A stretch of DNA of 64,000 nucleotides from Sphingobium subterraneum (GTDB lineage Bacteria; Pseudomonadota; Alphaproteobacteria; Sphingomonadales; Sphingomonadaceae), in NCBI RefSeq assembly GCF_014199435.1, contig NZ_JACIJP010000003.1:62001-126000 (forward strand). Reading direction: 5' to 3'. The notes beneath the pieces were generated by a model. It was not told the origin of the DNA and searched no databases. It was given only the letters and a program-made list of their open reading frames with translations. Numbering within the stretch: position 1 is the stretch's first letter; every line of letters begins with the position of its first letter. The translations under genes were made by a program, and so were the position numbers. This document shows, in pieces, positions 1 to 8,885 of this stretch.

Positions 1-421
1 GCCGTACCTCACCCGGCCCGACCACACCCCATTTGGGTGCAAAGCTGAATGAATTGCCCAGAAAGTTCGACACCACGAACCCGTCGACCATGACGAGCGT
101 TCGCGCGCTCTGGGTCGAGTGCGTGCCGCGAAATCCCGGAACCCCGTTGCTGTCGCCGCTGTAACGTTTGCGCACGAAGAAATCCGGCGCGTATTTCATC
201 AGGTCTTCGGTATTGAACGCATTGACCGCCTTGAACTGCTCGTCACCCAGGCTGACGGAAAGACCGCGCGGTTCGATCTCGATCGGGGCGTCCTTTTGTC
301 CGACGACGATGATCGAGGGAGAGGCATCAGGGTCGGCTTCATCGGCATAAGCAAGGGCAGGAAGAAGGGCGCAGGTGAGCGCCAGCAACGACGCGCCGCA
401 GCGCGTGAAAGAGCAAGCCAT
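1..421 (-). CDS. TonB-dependent outer-membrane receptor, N-terminal part (cut by window edge)
   Basis: The first about 140 residues of a TonB-dependent receptor read leftwards off the window. A signal peptide (MACSFTRCGASLLALTC, then ALAYA) is followed by a segment with a TonB-box-like stretch (SIIVVGQ) and then the plug domain, recognisable from NTEDLMKYAPDF, GVPGFRGTHS and ARTLVMVDGF. The family imports scarce ligands (metal chelates, cobalamin, glycans) across the outer membrane using energy from TonB-ExbB-ExbD, and such a complex is encoded at 7.8-10.4 kb. A DUF2946 gene lies 60 bp upstream on the same strand, a pairing often seen near metal-related receptors, so a metal ligand is a guess. 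The beta-barrel is outside the window, so the substrate cannot be judged. Confidence 0.9.
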   Translation of the reverse strand, partial: MACSFTRCGASLLALTCALLPALAYADEADPDASPSIIVVGQKDAPIEIEPRGLSVSLGDEQFKAVNAFNTEDLMKYAPDFFVRKRYSGDSNGVPGFRGTHSTQSARTLVMVDGFVVSNFLGNSFSFAPKWGVVGPGEVR

Positions 422-481
422 GAAAATATCCTTCTGAAACACGAAAGGGCCACCGTTCGAATGCGGCGACCGGGAGGGGTG

Positions 482-892
482 TCAGAAGGACGCGGGGGGT
501 CCCCGCAAAGGTGGCCGCACATGGTGCAGCCGTTCCAGCGGCAGGGCGACGACGGGGGCAAAGCCGCGCGCAACAATAAAGAGCAGGGCATCTGCCAGCA
601 GCGGCGCATCGACCCCGCCTAGCGCACCCATCGACAGCGCACCGAACGCGCAGGGGCTGTCGCCACCGCGTTGCTTGTCCTGTTGATGCTGGGACATGGG
701 CGCCATTGGAATAGCGATCCGCGTCGTCATCGCCTTGCTCAGTCCGTCGGAACAGAGCTGGACGACCAGCGTACGCTCGCCGCTCCCCACCATATAGCCG
801 GTGGGCACGATCGCTTTCACGCACAAGGCAAGCGCCATGATCATCATGGCGAGCCATCGCTGCTGGCGAGTCCAGATGCGCAAACCGGTCAC
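482..892 (-). CDS. DUF2946 family protein
   Basis: Small protein of about 136 residues. One hydrophobic N-terminal segment (residues about 14-30, LAMMIMALALCVKAIVPTGY) is followed by a Cys-containing segment (VVQLCSDG), a second Cys region (CAFGALSMG), another hydrophobic stretch and a C-terminal RPPLRGPPA motif typical of DUF2946. Function is unknown; members commonly lie beside TonB receptors or copper-handling genes. The start used is GTG at 892, behind an ACAGG sequence; an ATG at 847 just before the hydrophobic segment is an alternative. It sits between the cyclophilin gene (19 bp upstream) and the TonB receptor, all on one strand, so the three may be co-transcribed. Confidence 0.7.
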   Translation of the reverse strand: MTGLRIWTRQQRWLAMMIMALALCVKAIVPTGYMVGSGERTLVVQLCSDGLSKAMTTRIAIPMAPMSQHQQDKQRGGDSPCAFGALSMGALGGVDAPLLADALLFIVARGFAPVVALPLERLHHVRPPLRGPPASF

Positions 893-911
893 GGAACGCG
901 CCTGTAAACCC

Positions 912-1577
912 CTAAGGCATGGCTGTCACCCTTCGCGCAGAAAGAATTTTTACCGGCGCAGCGATCATCTGCCCCTTCATCGCCCCTTCCCCCGCAGTCG
1001 GCGATATCGGCGCGGCGAGGATACGCTTCACAACGTCCATCCCTTCGGCCACATGCCCAAATGCCGCAAAGCCCGCATTGTCACCGGGCGCGGCGGGGTC
1101 CGCATCAAGGCTCTTCATCTCGCCCAATACAATGAAAAAGTCCGCCGTCGCCGATCCGGGAGCGTTACGCGCCATGGAAATCGTGCCATCGACATGAGAA
1201 ACCCCGGTCTTGCTCGTCGGTTCATGCGCGACCGGGGGGAACAGCTTGCGCGGATCGTTGCGCAGTCCCCCCTGGATCAGCCCATAGCCCGGCGCGAGGT
1301 TGAGCGCGCGGTAGAAGGTCGTGCCATCGAGCCGCTTCTGATCGACATAGCGCAGGAAATTGGCAGTTGTGACGGGTGCGCGCTCCTTTTCCAGTTCCAG
1401 CAGGATCGGCCCCTCGCTCGTCTGGAGACTCACCTTCACCGTTGCCGGACGGGGAGCCGGCGCGCGCTGCGGCGCGACCGCTTCCGGAACCGGCGACGGC
1501 ACAGGCTGCGTCTGCGCCACCACTGGCCCACCCGCGATCATAGCCAACAGGGGCAGAAAAACGGCGGGTCGGACCAT
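912..1577 (-). CDS. Peptidylprolyl isomerase, cyclophilin type, exported
   Basis: A 221-residue protein with a signal peptide (MVRPAVFLPLLAMIAGGPVVAQ), a Pro/Ala-rich linker to about residue 48, and a cyclophilin domain. The domain shows the N-terminal strand TSEGPILLELEKERAPVT, the active-site-like FYRALN segment, the SMARNAPGSATADFFIVLG core and a final FGHVAEGMDVV. It should catalyse cis-trans isomerisation of prolyl bonds in the periplasm. The ATG at 1577 was chosen over an upstream in-frame start at 1691 because it places the signal peptide at the N-terminus. It is divergent from the MscS gene, with 140 bp between the two starts. Confidence 0.9.
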   Translation of the reverse strand: MVRPAVFLPLLAMIAGGPVVAQTQPVPSPVPEAVAPQRAPAPRPATVKVSLQTSEGPILLELEKERAPVTTANFLRYVDQKRLDGTTFYRALNLAPGYGLIQGGLRNDPRKLFPPVAHEPTSKTGVSHVDGTISMARNAPGSATADFFIVLGEMKSLDADPAAPGDNAGFAAFGHVAEGMDVVKRILAAPISPTAGEGAMKGQMIAAPVKILSARRVTAMP

Positions 1578-1717
1578 AATGCACCTCAATCTACGACAAT
1601 TCCCCTTTCTACCCTGCCAAAGCGTGCGGGCGCGGGCAACCGTCCGGCGCATGAAAACGTTGAACGGCGCAAGCCGCCCGATAGGGTGCATTGTGTCGAA
1701 TCATCCAGGATCACTGC

Positions 1718-2893
1718 ATGTCTGCCGCCAACGCTCCGCTGATTTCCGTAAAACATCCGCTGCCGTGGCAGCATTATAACCTCTCGACCATGGGTGAGGA
1801 GGTGCGTCTCTGGCTTGACGCGAACCTCATCGAGATGATCATCGCGATCGCGGCAGGAACGCTGATCTATCTCGCTCTGCGTGTGGCGCGTCGCCAGCTT
1901 CGTCGGCTCAAGAACCGACCCGGCGACGAGCACAGTTTCGCTACGGTGATCGGGCGCACCTTTACTAGAACCACACATCTTTTCATGATTCTCGTCTCAG
2001 CCCGGCTGGTGGCGGGCTATGCCGATCCTCCCGCCCTGCTGCTGACGACGATCCGCTTCCTCTTCACTGTGGTCGCGGTCTTTCAGGTCGCGATCTGGGT
2101 GCGCGAGTTCATCCTCGCGCTCATCGAGCGCCGCACCGGCGAGAACGGCCATGCCGAAACGCTCAGTAATGCGATGGGAATTATCCGGATTCTCGTCACG
2201 GTCGCCCTGTTCGCCATCGCAACGGTGGTCGTGCTCGACAATCTGGGCGTAAACGTCACCGGTCTGGTTGCGGGTCTGGGTATCGGCGGCATCGCGATCG
2301 GTCTGGCCGCGCAGGGCATTTTTTCGGATCTGTTCGCGGCGCTCTCGATCATTTTCGACAAACCGTTCCGGCGGGGCGAAACAATCCAGTATGATCAAAC
2401 GATCGCCACTGTGGAGCGGATTGGGCTCAAAAGCACGCGCCTGCGCGCACTCACCGGCGAAAAGAAGATCATCTCCAACACCAATCTGCTCCAGAAGGAA
2501 ATCAGCAGCTTTCAGGAACTCGACCACCGCCGCATCGCGCTGCCGTTCGGGGTCATCTATCAGACCCCGTCTGAGGTGCTCGAGACACTTCCCGCGCTCT
2601 TGGAAGAGATCGTCAATGCGCATGGCGGCCGTTTCGTCCGCTCGGGCATCACCGCCTATGGAGCGAGCAGCATCGACTTCGAGTGCCTGTTCGACGTTTA
2701 CGAACCCGATTTTGCGCATGTTGCGAAGACCCGGCACAGGATCGCCGTGGAAATCCTGAAACGGTTTGCGGACGAAAAGATCGAGTTTGCTTATCCCACG
2801 CAGACCAGCTTCACCGCCGCGCCCGACGGTCGGATGATCTATCCTTATCCCGATCTGGACGGCGCCTATGTGACGTCGATAAAAAGTGATTAG
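1718..2893 (+). CDS. Small-conductance mechanosensitive channel, MscS family
   Basis: A 391-residue inner-membrane channel expected to open under osmotic downshift. It has four or more hydrophobic segments (about residues 30-50, 78-100, 110-130 and 150-175). The pore-lining helix is the Gly/Ala-rich stretch GLVAGLGIGGIAIGLAAQG, followed by the beta domain (FDKPFRRGETIQ), the VERIGLKSTRLRALTGE segment and the IISNTNLLQKEISS segment typical of MscS. The ATG at 1718 has an AGGA sequence 7 bp upstream and is preferred to an in-frame ATG at 1691. Its stop overlaps the stop of the convergent epimerase gene by 3 bp. Confidence 0.92.
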   Translation: MSAANAPLISVKHPLPWQHYNLSTMGEEVRLWLDANLIEMIIAIAAGTLIYLALRVARRQLRRLKNRPGDEHSFATVIGRTFTRTTHLFMILVSARLVAGYADPPALLLTTIRFLFTVVAVFQVAIWVREFILALIERRTGENGHAETLSNAMGIIRILVTVALFAIATVVVLDNLGVNVTGLVAGLGIGGIAIGLAAQGIFSDLFAALSIIFDKPFRRGETIQYDQTIATVERIGLKSTRLRALTGEKKIISNTNLLQKEISSFQELDHRRIALPFGVIYQTPSEVLETLPALLEEIVNAHGGRFVRSGITAYGASSIDFECLFDVYEPDFAHVAKTRHRIAVEILKRFADEKIEFAYPTQTSFTAAPDGRMIYPYPDLDGAYVTSIKSD

Positions 2894-3873
2894 CCCCAGA
2901 GCGATCCGGGCCAGAGCAACCCGTCGCGCATGACGAGGGCACCGGGTCGATCCTCGGCGAGGAGCAGCGCTCCGTCCAGATCCACCCATTCCGCGCCCTG
3001 CGCCGCCAGAAACGCGGGAGCGATACCCAGCGATGTGCCCAGCATGCACCCGACCATTATCCGGTGGCCGCGCGCCTGCCCTTCCGCCCGTAGCGCCAGG
3101 GCCTCGGTCAGGCCGCCCGCCTTGTCGAGCTTGATATTGATCGCAGGGAAGTCGGCAAGCTGCGGCAGGTCTGCCCGGTCCTGGCAGCTTTCATCCGCGC
3201 AAAACGGCACCGGCGGCGACAGCCCCGCGAGCCGCGCTTCATGGCCATGCCGAACCGGCTGTTCGATCATCTCGACACCCAGGTCGGCAAGCGAGCGCGC
3301 CTGCGCAACCAGATCAAGCTCATCCCAGCTCTCATTGGCATCAACGATCAGCCGCGCGTCAGGCGCCCCTTCGCGAACGGCCGCAATACGGGCCACATCG
3401 CCCTCGCCCATCAGCTTGCATTTGAGCAGGCGAAAGCCCCGCGAACAAGCCGCCCGCGCATCCTCCTCCATCCGCGCGGGATCGGCTACGCTGATGGTGA
3501 AAGCGGTCGGCAAGGGAACGGGCCGGTCCAGCCCGGCGAGAGCCCATACCGGCTGGCCCGCCCGCTTCGACTCCCAATCCCAGAGCGCACAATCGAGCGC
3601 GTTGCGCGCTGCACCGCGCGGCATCTCGGCCTGCAACCGCAGCCGGTCGAGCGGCCCTGCGCTCGCCGCGTAATCGCGGATCGCCTGCGCACAGCCCTCC
3701 GCCGTCTCACCATGATAATAGATCGCGGTGCCTTCACCCCGCCCCTCACAACCGTCACCGGCTACGGTGCAGACGATGACGTCGACATGGGTCTTCGCGC
3801 CGCGTGCGATGGTGAACGCCCCCGCCACCGGCCAGCGTTCGACCAGCGCGGAGACGAGATGAGGTCCGCTCAC
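2890..3873 (-). CDS. Dipeptide epimerase (L-Ala-D/L-Glu epimerase type), enolase superfamily
   Basis: A 327-residue enolase-superfamily enzyme of the muconate-lactonising subgroup. Visible signatures are the catalytic lysine motif LLKCKLMG, metal ligands in LIVDANESW, MIEQPV and CADESC, and the second catalytic lysine in NIKLDKAGG. The DxD-type ending (EWVDLDGALLL) is typical of L-Ala-D/L-Glu epimerases, which act in murein peptide recycling. The start is called at GTG 3873 because it lies 20 bp after the stop of the upstream phaZ gene and the conserved sequence begins there; an ATG at 3951 would overlap phaZ. Exact dipeptide specificity cannot be read from the sequence. Confidence 0.85.
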   Translation of the reverse strand: MSGPHLVSALVERWPVAGAFTIARGAKTHVDVIVCTVAGDGCEGRGEGTAIYYHGETAEGCAQAIRDYAASAGPLDRLRLQAEMPRGAARNALDCALWDWESKRAGQPVWALAGLDRPVPLPTAFTISVADPARMEEDARAACSRGFRLLKCKLMGEGDVARIAAVREGAPDARLIVDANESWDELDLVAQARSLADLGVEMIEQPVRHGHEARLAGLSPPVPFCADESCQDRADLPQLADFPAINIKLDKAGGLTEALALRAEGQARGHRIMVGCMLGTSLGIAPAFLAAQGAEWVDLDGALLLAEDRPGALVMRDGLLWPGSLWG

Positions 3874-3893
3874 CGGTAAATCAGGCCGAGAGA

Positions 3894-5117
3894 TCAGCCG
3901 CCATGGCTCTGGATCCACTCTTCGACGATCGGCGCGATAAGATTGCGCCATTTGCTGCCGTTGAAGATGCCATAATGCCCCACGGCAGGCGCCATGAAAT
4001 AGCGCTTGTGCTCTTCAGGGAGACCGGTCGCGATCTTCAGCGCGGCCTTGGTCTGCCCCAGACCGGAAATATCGTCGCGCTCACCCTCGATCGCCAACAG
4101 ACCGATGTCGGTAATCGCCGCCGGGTCCACGCGCACGCCGCGATGCATCAGCTCGCCCTTGGGCAGGCTGTGCTTCTGGAACACTTCCTGCACGGTCTGG
4201 AGATAGAATTCGGCGGTCATATCGCAGACCGAACGATATTCGTCGTAAAACTCCTTGGTCGCGTCCGCGCTTTGCTCGTCACCATCGACGAGGTGCTTGA
4301 ACATTTCCCAGTGGCTCATCATGTGATTGCCCAGGTTCATGGTCATAAACCCCGCCAGCTGCATGAAGCCGGGATACACCCGCCGACCCGCACCCGGATA
4401 GGGAAAGGGCACCGTCGCCACCACATTCTGCTCGAACCAGGTAATCGGCCGTTCGGTGGCCAATGTGTTGACCACCGTGGGAGCTTCGCGCGTGTCGATC
4501 GGCCCGCCCATCATCGTCAGCGTGCGGGGGCGATTCGGGTTCTTCGTCTGTGACATGATGCACGCGGCCGCATAGCTCGGCACCGAAGGCTGACACACCG
4601 CCAGCATGTGCGCGCCCGGACCGATATGTCCCAGCCAGTCGATCAGATAATCGACATAATCGTCGAGATCGAAATGCCCGTCGTTCATCGGCACGCTACG
4701 TGCATCGCGCCAGTCGGTAATCCATACGTCATGGCCGGGCAGCATCCGCTCGACCGTGCCCCGCAGCAGCGTCGCGTAATGCCCAGACATGGGAGCGACG
4801 ATCAGGAGCCGGGGCTGCCCTGCCGGGGCGCCCTCACGAACGAAATGCTTTAGCTGGCCAAACGGCTTGCGCTGCTCGACGACCTCTGTAACGGCAACCT
4901 CTTGCCCATCGATCACCGTCGTCGGCAGATCGAACGCAGGTTTGCCACGGGGCGCTGCTGCATGTGCGAACACCTCCAGAGCCGAAGCGAGAATGGGACC
5001 GCCGCCGAAATAAGACATCGGATTGGCCGGATGATTGAGCATTTCCGCGCCCGCTGTGGCCCATGCGCTGGCGCCGGCGAGTAAATTGCGCTGTAATTCG
5101 TAAGCATTGTAAAGCAT
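3894..5117 (-). CDS. phaZ: Intracellular polyhydroxyalkanoate depolymerase
   Basis: A 407-residue protein that degrades stored PHA granules to hydroxyacids in the cytoplasm. The N-terminus MLYNAYELQRNLLAGA and the phrases NPMSYFGGGP, VAPMSGHYATLLRGTVE and DVWITDWRDAR are characteristic of the family. The catalytic nucleophile is probably the Cys in LAVCQPSVPS, as in related Cys-based intracellular depolymerases, with Asp in the EGERDDISG region and His in VGHYGIFNG. No signal peptide is visible. The dipeptide-epimerase gene follows 20 bp downstream. The start is divergent from the ABC exporter, whose coding region begins 194 bp away. Confidence 0.93.
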   Translation of the reverse strand: MLYNAYELQRNLLAGASAWATAGAEMLNHPANPMSYFGGGPILASALEVFAHAAAPRGKPAFDLPTTVIDGQEVAVTEVVEQRKPFGQLKHFVREGAPAGQPRLLIVAPMSGHYATLLRGTVERMLPGHDVWITDWRDARSVPMNDGHFDLDDYVDYLIDWLGHIGPGAHMLAVCQPSVPSYAAACIMSQTKNPNRPRTLTMMGGPIDTREAPTVVNTLATERPITWFEQNVVATVPFPYPGAGRRVYPGFMQLAGFMTMNLGNHMMSHWEMFKHLVDGDEQSADATKEFYDEYRSVCDMTAEFYLQTVQEVFQKHSLPKGELMHRGVRVDPAAITDIGLLAIEGERDDISGLGQTKAALKIATGLPEEHKRYFMAPAVGHYGIFNGSKWRNLIAPIVEEWIQSHGG

Positions 5118-5311
5118 CAGCTACGCCACCTGTTGCGACTGTTATCCAATCTCGTTCTTTCTATATGCTACAAAAGCCTGTTTGTATCCTTACTGCAACG
5201 CAAAAAAATATATCTGTACCAGAATGTTCCGTTTCCCGCAGGTCTCCCGATGAGCGTCGCTTTTCGGCTGGGGGATTGAGACATGGTGACCGGACTGCTA
5301 AGCGCCCGGGA

Positions 5312-7165
5312 ATGGATGACACCGCGCCCGCCGCTCCGCTTTCGCCAGCCCCCTTGTCGCCGGGCGGACGGGCCGCCACCGGGAAGGACGCAGCGCAGGC
5401 AAAGCCATCGCTTGGCAGCCTCAAGATGGTCATGCAGGCGGCATCGCATTATCCTGGCCGATTGAGCGCGGCGGCCTTGTCCCTCCTGATCGCCTCGGCC
5501 GCGACGCTCGCCATTCCTAGCGGGTTCAAGCTCGTCATTGACCGCGGATTTGGCGGAGCGGGCGTCCCCACCGATATTGGCCGCTGGTTCCAATATCTGA
5601 TGATGATCGTCGTGGTGCTGGCGCTTGCCACAGCATGTCGCTTCTACTTCGTTTCCTGGCTGGGCGAACGTGTGGTCGCCGATATCCGCATGGGCGTGCA
5701 GCGGAACCTGCTGCGCATGCCGCCCCGCTTTTTCGAGGAAAACCGTCCGTCGGAAATCGCCTCGCGCATGACATCCGATACGGCAGTGATCGAGCAGGTG
5801 GTCGGCACGACCGTGTCGGTGGCTCTGCGCAACGTCGTGACCGGCATCGGCGGCATCGGCTATCTGTTCACGCTCGCGCCCAAGCTGACGGCCATGCTGC
5901 TGCTCGGCATTCCGCTGATCGTCCTGCCCATCATCCTCATCGGCCGTCGCCTGCGTGCGCTCTCACGGCGCAGCCAGGACCGGCTCGCCGATATAGGCAG
6001 CATGACGGCCGAGGTGCTGGGCGCGATGCGCATCGTGCAAGCCTTCGGGCAGGAAGAGCGCGAGGCCGGGCGGTTCCGCGATGCCGTGACGAGCGGCTTT
6101 GCCACCGCGCTTCGCCGCATCACGATGCGCGCGTTTATGACGGCCATCGTCATCTTTCTCATCTTCGGTTCGATCACCCTAATTATGTGGCAGGGCGCGA
6201 TCGATGTTGCGGCGGGTCGCCTGTCAGGCGGGAGCATTGCCGCGTTCGTGCTGACCGGCGGACTGGTCGCGGGAGCGTTCGGCGCGCTGACGGAAACCTG
6301 GGGTGACCTGCTGCGCGGCGCAGGCGCGGCAAGCCGGCTCGCGGAACTGATGCAGGTGGAGGCGGAGATCGCACCTCCCCCTCGTCCGGTCGCCATCCCG
6401 GCGGGCAGTGGCGGCGCGCGGCTGCAGTTCGATCATGTCGGTTTCCATTACCCGTCCCGCCCGGATACCGCAGCGCTCAGGGATTTCACCCTCGACGTTC
6501 AACCCGGCGAGCGCGTCGCCGTCGTCGGCCCGTCAGGCGCAGGCAAAAGCACGCTGATCCAGCTTGCCCTGCGCTTCTACGATCCGGATCAGGGCCGCAT
6601 CCTGCTGAATGGTGTCGCGCTGACTGATGCCGATCCGGCCGACGCCCGGCAGCGCATTGCGCTGGTCCCGCAGGAAACGATCATCTTTGCCGCGTCGGCG
6701 CGCGACAATCTGCGCTATGGCCGGTGGGACGCCACCGATGACCAAATTTGGGCGGCGGCACGGGCGGCGAACGCGGAAACCTTCCTGCGTGCCCTTCCGG
6801 AAGGGCTGGACACGTTCCTGGGTGAAAATGGCGCACGGCTGTCCGGCGGCCAGCGCCAGCGGGTAGCTATTGCCCGCGCCCTGCTCCGCGACACACCGCT
6901 CCTGCTGCTGGACGAAGCCACATCCGCTCTCGACGGCGAATCCGAGCGGCTGGTGCAGGATGCTCTCGACCGGCTGATGCAGGGACGCACGACCATCGTT
7001 ATCGCCCACCGTCTGTCGACCATCCAGTCCGCCGACCGCATTATCGTGATGAACGAGGGGCGTATCGTCGAACAGGGCAAACACGCCGAACTCATGGCCC
7101 AGCACGGTCTTTATGCACGCCTCGCGGGCATGCAGTTTTCGGCGGATGGCAGTCCGGCCCATTGA
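5312..7165 (+). CDS. ABC exporter, fused membrane and ATPase domains (MsbA/ABCB type)
   Basis: A 617-residue half-transporter. Six transmembrane helices span about residues 50-330. The nucleotide-binding domain follows, with Walker A GPSGAGKST, Q-loop VPQETI, signature LSGGQRQR, Walker B LLLLDEATSALD and the H-loop VIAHRLST. It should work as a homodimer exporting a hydrophobic or lipid-like substrate from the inner membrane. The ATG at 5312 was chosen because the upstream extension in the same frame runs back into phaZ antisense and shows no homology. Substrate is unknown; the annotation 'MsbA' would over-claim without comparison. Confidence 0.9.
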   Translation: MDDTAPAAPLSPAPLSPGGRAATGKDAAQAKPSLGSLKMVMQAASHYPGRLSAAALSLLIASAATLAIPSGFKLVIDRGFGGAGVPTDIGRWFQYLMMIVVVLALATACRFYFVSWLGERVVADIRMGVQRNLLRMPPRFFEENRPSEIASRMTSDTAVIEQVVGTTVSVALRNVVTGIGGIGYLFTLAPKLTAMLLLGIPLIVLPIILIGRRLRALSRRSQDRLADIGSMTAEVLGAMRIVQAFGQEEREAGRFRDAVTSGFATALRRITMRAFMTAIVIFLIFGSITLIMWQGAIDVAAGRLSGGSIAAFVLTGGLVAGAFGALTETWGDLLRGAGAASRLAELMQVEAEIAPPPRPVAIPAGSGGARLQFDHVGFHYPSRPDTAALRDFTLDVQPGERVAVVGPSGAGKSTLIQLALRFYDPDQGRILLNGVALTDADPADARQRIALVPQETIIFAASARDNLRYGRWDATDDQIWAAARAANAETFLRALPEGLDTFLGENGARLSGGQRQRVAIARALLRDTPLLLLDEATSALDGESERLVQDALDRLMQGRTTIVIAHRLSTIQSADRIIVMNEGRIVEQGKHAELMAQHGLYARLAGMQFSADGSPAH

Positions 7166-7245
7166 GCCGTTCCCGCACGCGAACAATTCCCTGCCCCTTC
7201 CTGGGTTAGGGCGCGAACAACCCGACAACGGGCAATCGATGGCGC

Positions 7246-7563
7246 TTACCGGCCCATCCGCACGATGTGATCAAAGATGGCGGTGTGAAGGGGGGTGTCG
7301 AATGTGCATCCCGCTTCATGGGCGCGGACCCATGTCACCGTCGCGCGGCGGCCCTCGAAACCTGAAAACATGACCCAAATGGTCATGCCCGGGGACAGGT
7401 TCATAAAGCTCTGGAGACGGAAGCCACTTTCGGTCAGGTCAGTTACCCGGCTGGTGAACCAGGTCTCGCCAGGACGACGCAGCTTTACGCCGATGAGTAC
7501 GGTATGCCGATTGAAACGGCGGGCGTCCTCGCGTTCAGCTACCGGTTTATCGACATATGACAT
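7246..7563 (-). CDS. PilZ domain protein
   Basis: A 105-residue single-domain protein. The N-terminal RRFNRH region matches the RxxxR cyclic-di-GMP-binding motif, and TDLTESGFRLQS matches the second motif (D/NxSxxG), here with S replaced by T-E-S. It probably binds cyclic di-GMP, but the partner or process controlled is not indicated by the neighbours. It stands alone between the ABC exporter gene (convergent) and the TonB cluster terminator. The 256 bp upstream of its start hold no further gene that I can see. Confidence 0.85.
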   Translation of the reverse strand: MSYVDKPVAEREDARRFNRHTVLIGVKLRRPGETWFTSRVTDLTESGFRLQSFMNLSPGMTIWVMFSGFEGRRATVTWVRAHEAGCTFDTPLHTAIFDHIVRMGR

Positions 7564-7767
7564 TCTACGCGACGCCTGACCTCTCGGAAAAGCAATCGAT
7601 ATAATAGTAGAGTAAGGAATTGGTTAAGGAGCTCTGTGAACCGGTGGTCGATGTCAGGGTCCTGCCCCCGCACGGCACCCAACGTCGCGCTGCCATCCGT
7701 GCGTCTAGGCCCGCCCTCACTTGTCGCACATACTTCCGTCGCCAGGCGGCCCATAGATAATTGATGC

Positions 7768-7793
7768 AAAAAAGGGGCCGAAAACCGGCCCCC
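7768..7793 (-). terminator. Rho-independent terminator of the tonB-exbB-exbD-exbD cluster
   Basis: On the minus strand a 7-bp GC stem (GGGGCCG with its complement) with a short T-rich loop is followed by six T residues. It begins about 27 bp after the stop of the last exbD gene. Confidence 0.85.
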
Positions 7794-7819
7794 TTCTAAA
7801 TAGCGTTGTGACGTCGCTT

Positions 7820-8245
7820 TTACTGGAAAGAGCGATATTGCTCGTTGCCAACGAACCCCAGCTTGGTCACGCCAGACTGCTTGATAACAGCCAGGACCTC
7901 GTCAACCGTGACATAACGCGTCTGCTTGTCCGGTGCGAACTGCAGTTCCGGTTCGACCGGAAGGCGCAGCGAGGCGTCCAGATACTGGCGCAGCGTCAGC
8001 TTGTCGATCGGCGAGCCGTTCCAGGTGATCTGGCTGGCTGCGTCGATGGCGAGCTTGTTGCGCACCGGATCCACCACATCGGGCGGCGTCGGGGCATTCT
8101 GGGGAAGGTCGATCTTGACCGCGTGGGTCTGGATCGGAATGGTGATGATGAACATGATGAGAAGAACGAGCATGACGTCGATCAACGGCGTCGTGTTCAT
8201 CTCCATCATCGGCTCACCGTCGTCTCTGCCGCCACTCATGGCCAT
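7820..8245 (-). CDS. exbD: Biopolymer transport protein ExbD, second copy
   Basis: A 141-residue ExbD/TolR protein. After a short cytoplasmic N-terminus (MAMSGGRDDGEP), the MMEMNTTPLIDVMLVLLIMF segment carries the essential membrane Asp in LIDVML. The periplasmic domain follows (DLPQNAP onwards). The start at 8245 has CAGGAG about 8 bp upstream. It lies 25 bp after the other exbD. With ExbB it uses the proton gradient to drive TonB. Two consecutive exbD genes are common in sphingomonads and xanthomonads; the role of the second copy is not visible here. Confidence 0.92.
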   Translation of the reverse strand: MAMSGGRDDGEPMMEMNTTPLIDVMLVLLIMFIITIPIQTHAVKIDLPQNAPTPPDVVDPVRNKLAIDAASQITWNGSPIDKLTLRQYLDASLRLPVEPELQFAPDKQTRYVTVDEVLAVIKQSGVTKLGFVGNEQYRSFQ

Positions 8246-8270
8246 AACATAAACTCCTGTAGTGCCTGAC

Positions 8271-8762
8271 TTAAAGGCGCTGGACCTTAATGGAACCGGG
8301 ATCGGGCTGCGAAATGAAGCCCACCTTAGGGAAGCCGGCCAACTGCATGTTGTAAATGGCCCCCGCCACGCAGCGCCACGGCGTGTTGACGTCACCACGA
8401 ATATGCACTTCGGGCAGATCCTCAGGCTTCAGGTTGGCAACGCCGCCCGCCTTTTCGATATCCGACTTGAGCTTCGCGACCGCACGGTCAAGCAGCTCGT
8501 TGGAATCGACCCGGGTCAGGTTCCAGTAAACCTGGCACACACCGCTGGCATCATTCGTAACCGAGAGGGAGACATTTTCCGGCTTCGTCGTCGTCACTTC
8601 GAACGCCACTTTCGGCAGCTTCAGATCGATTGTCTGAACCACGACCGGAATCGCGATCAGGAAGATGATGAGAAGCACCAGCATGACGTCGACGAGCGGC
8701 GTCGTGTTGATTTCGGACATGGGCTTTTCGTCGCCACCGCCGGATCCAACGCTCATTGCCAT
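8271..8762 (-). CDS. exbD: Biopolymer transport protein ExbD, first copy
   Basis: A 163-residue ExbD/TolR protein with the same plan as its neighbour: the MSEINTTPLVDVMLVLLIIF membrane segment with the proton-carrying Asp, then a periplasmic domain. The periplasmic part has two Cys residues (GVCQVYW and WRCVAGA), absent from the downstream copy, that could form a disulfide. It is 123 bp downstream of exbB and 25 bp upstream of the second exbD. The two copies differ enough over the periplasmic domain that they are unlikely to be a recent duplication. Confidence 0.92.
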   Translation of the reverse strand: MAMSVGSGGGDEKPMSEINTTPLVDVMLVLLIIFLIAIPVVVQTIDLKLPKVAFEVTTTKPENVSLSVTNDASGVCQVYWNLTRVDSNELLDRAVAKLKSDIEKAGGVANLKPEDLPEVHIRGDVNTPWRCVAGAIYNMQLAGFPKVGFISQPDPGSIKVQRL

Positions 8763-8885
8763 CGATCAGTATCCTAACATAATCACAATTTTTTACATGT
8801 CCGGTCGTCGTTTAAGACCGAGGGCGGTGGGTATCTGTCAGCTTGGCAGAGATCCCCCACACGCCCTCCCGGATCAGGCTTTAGC

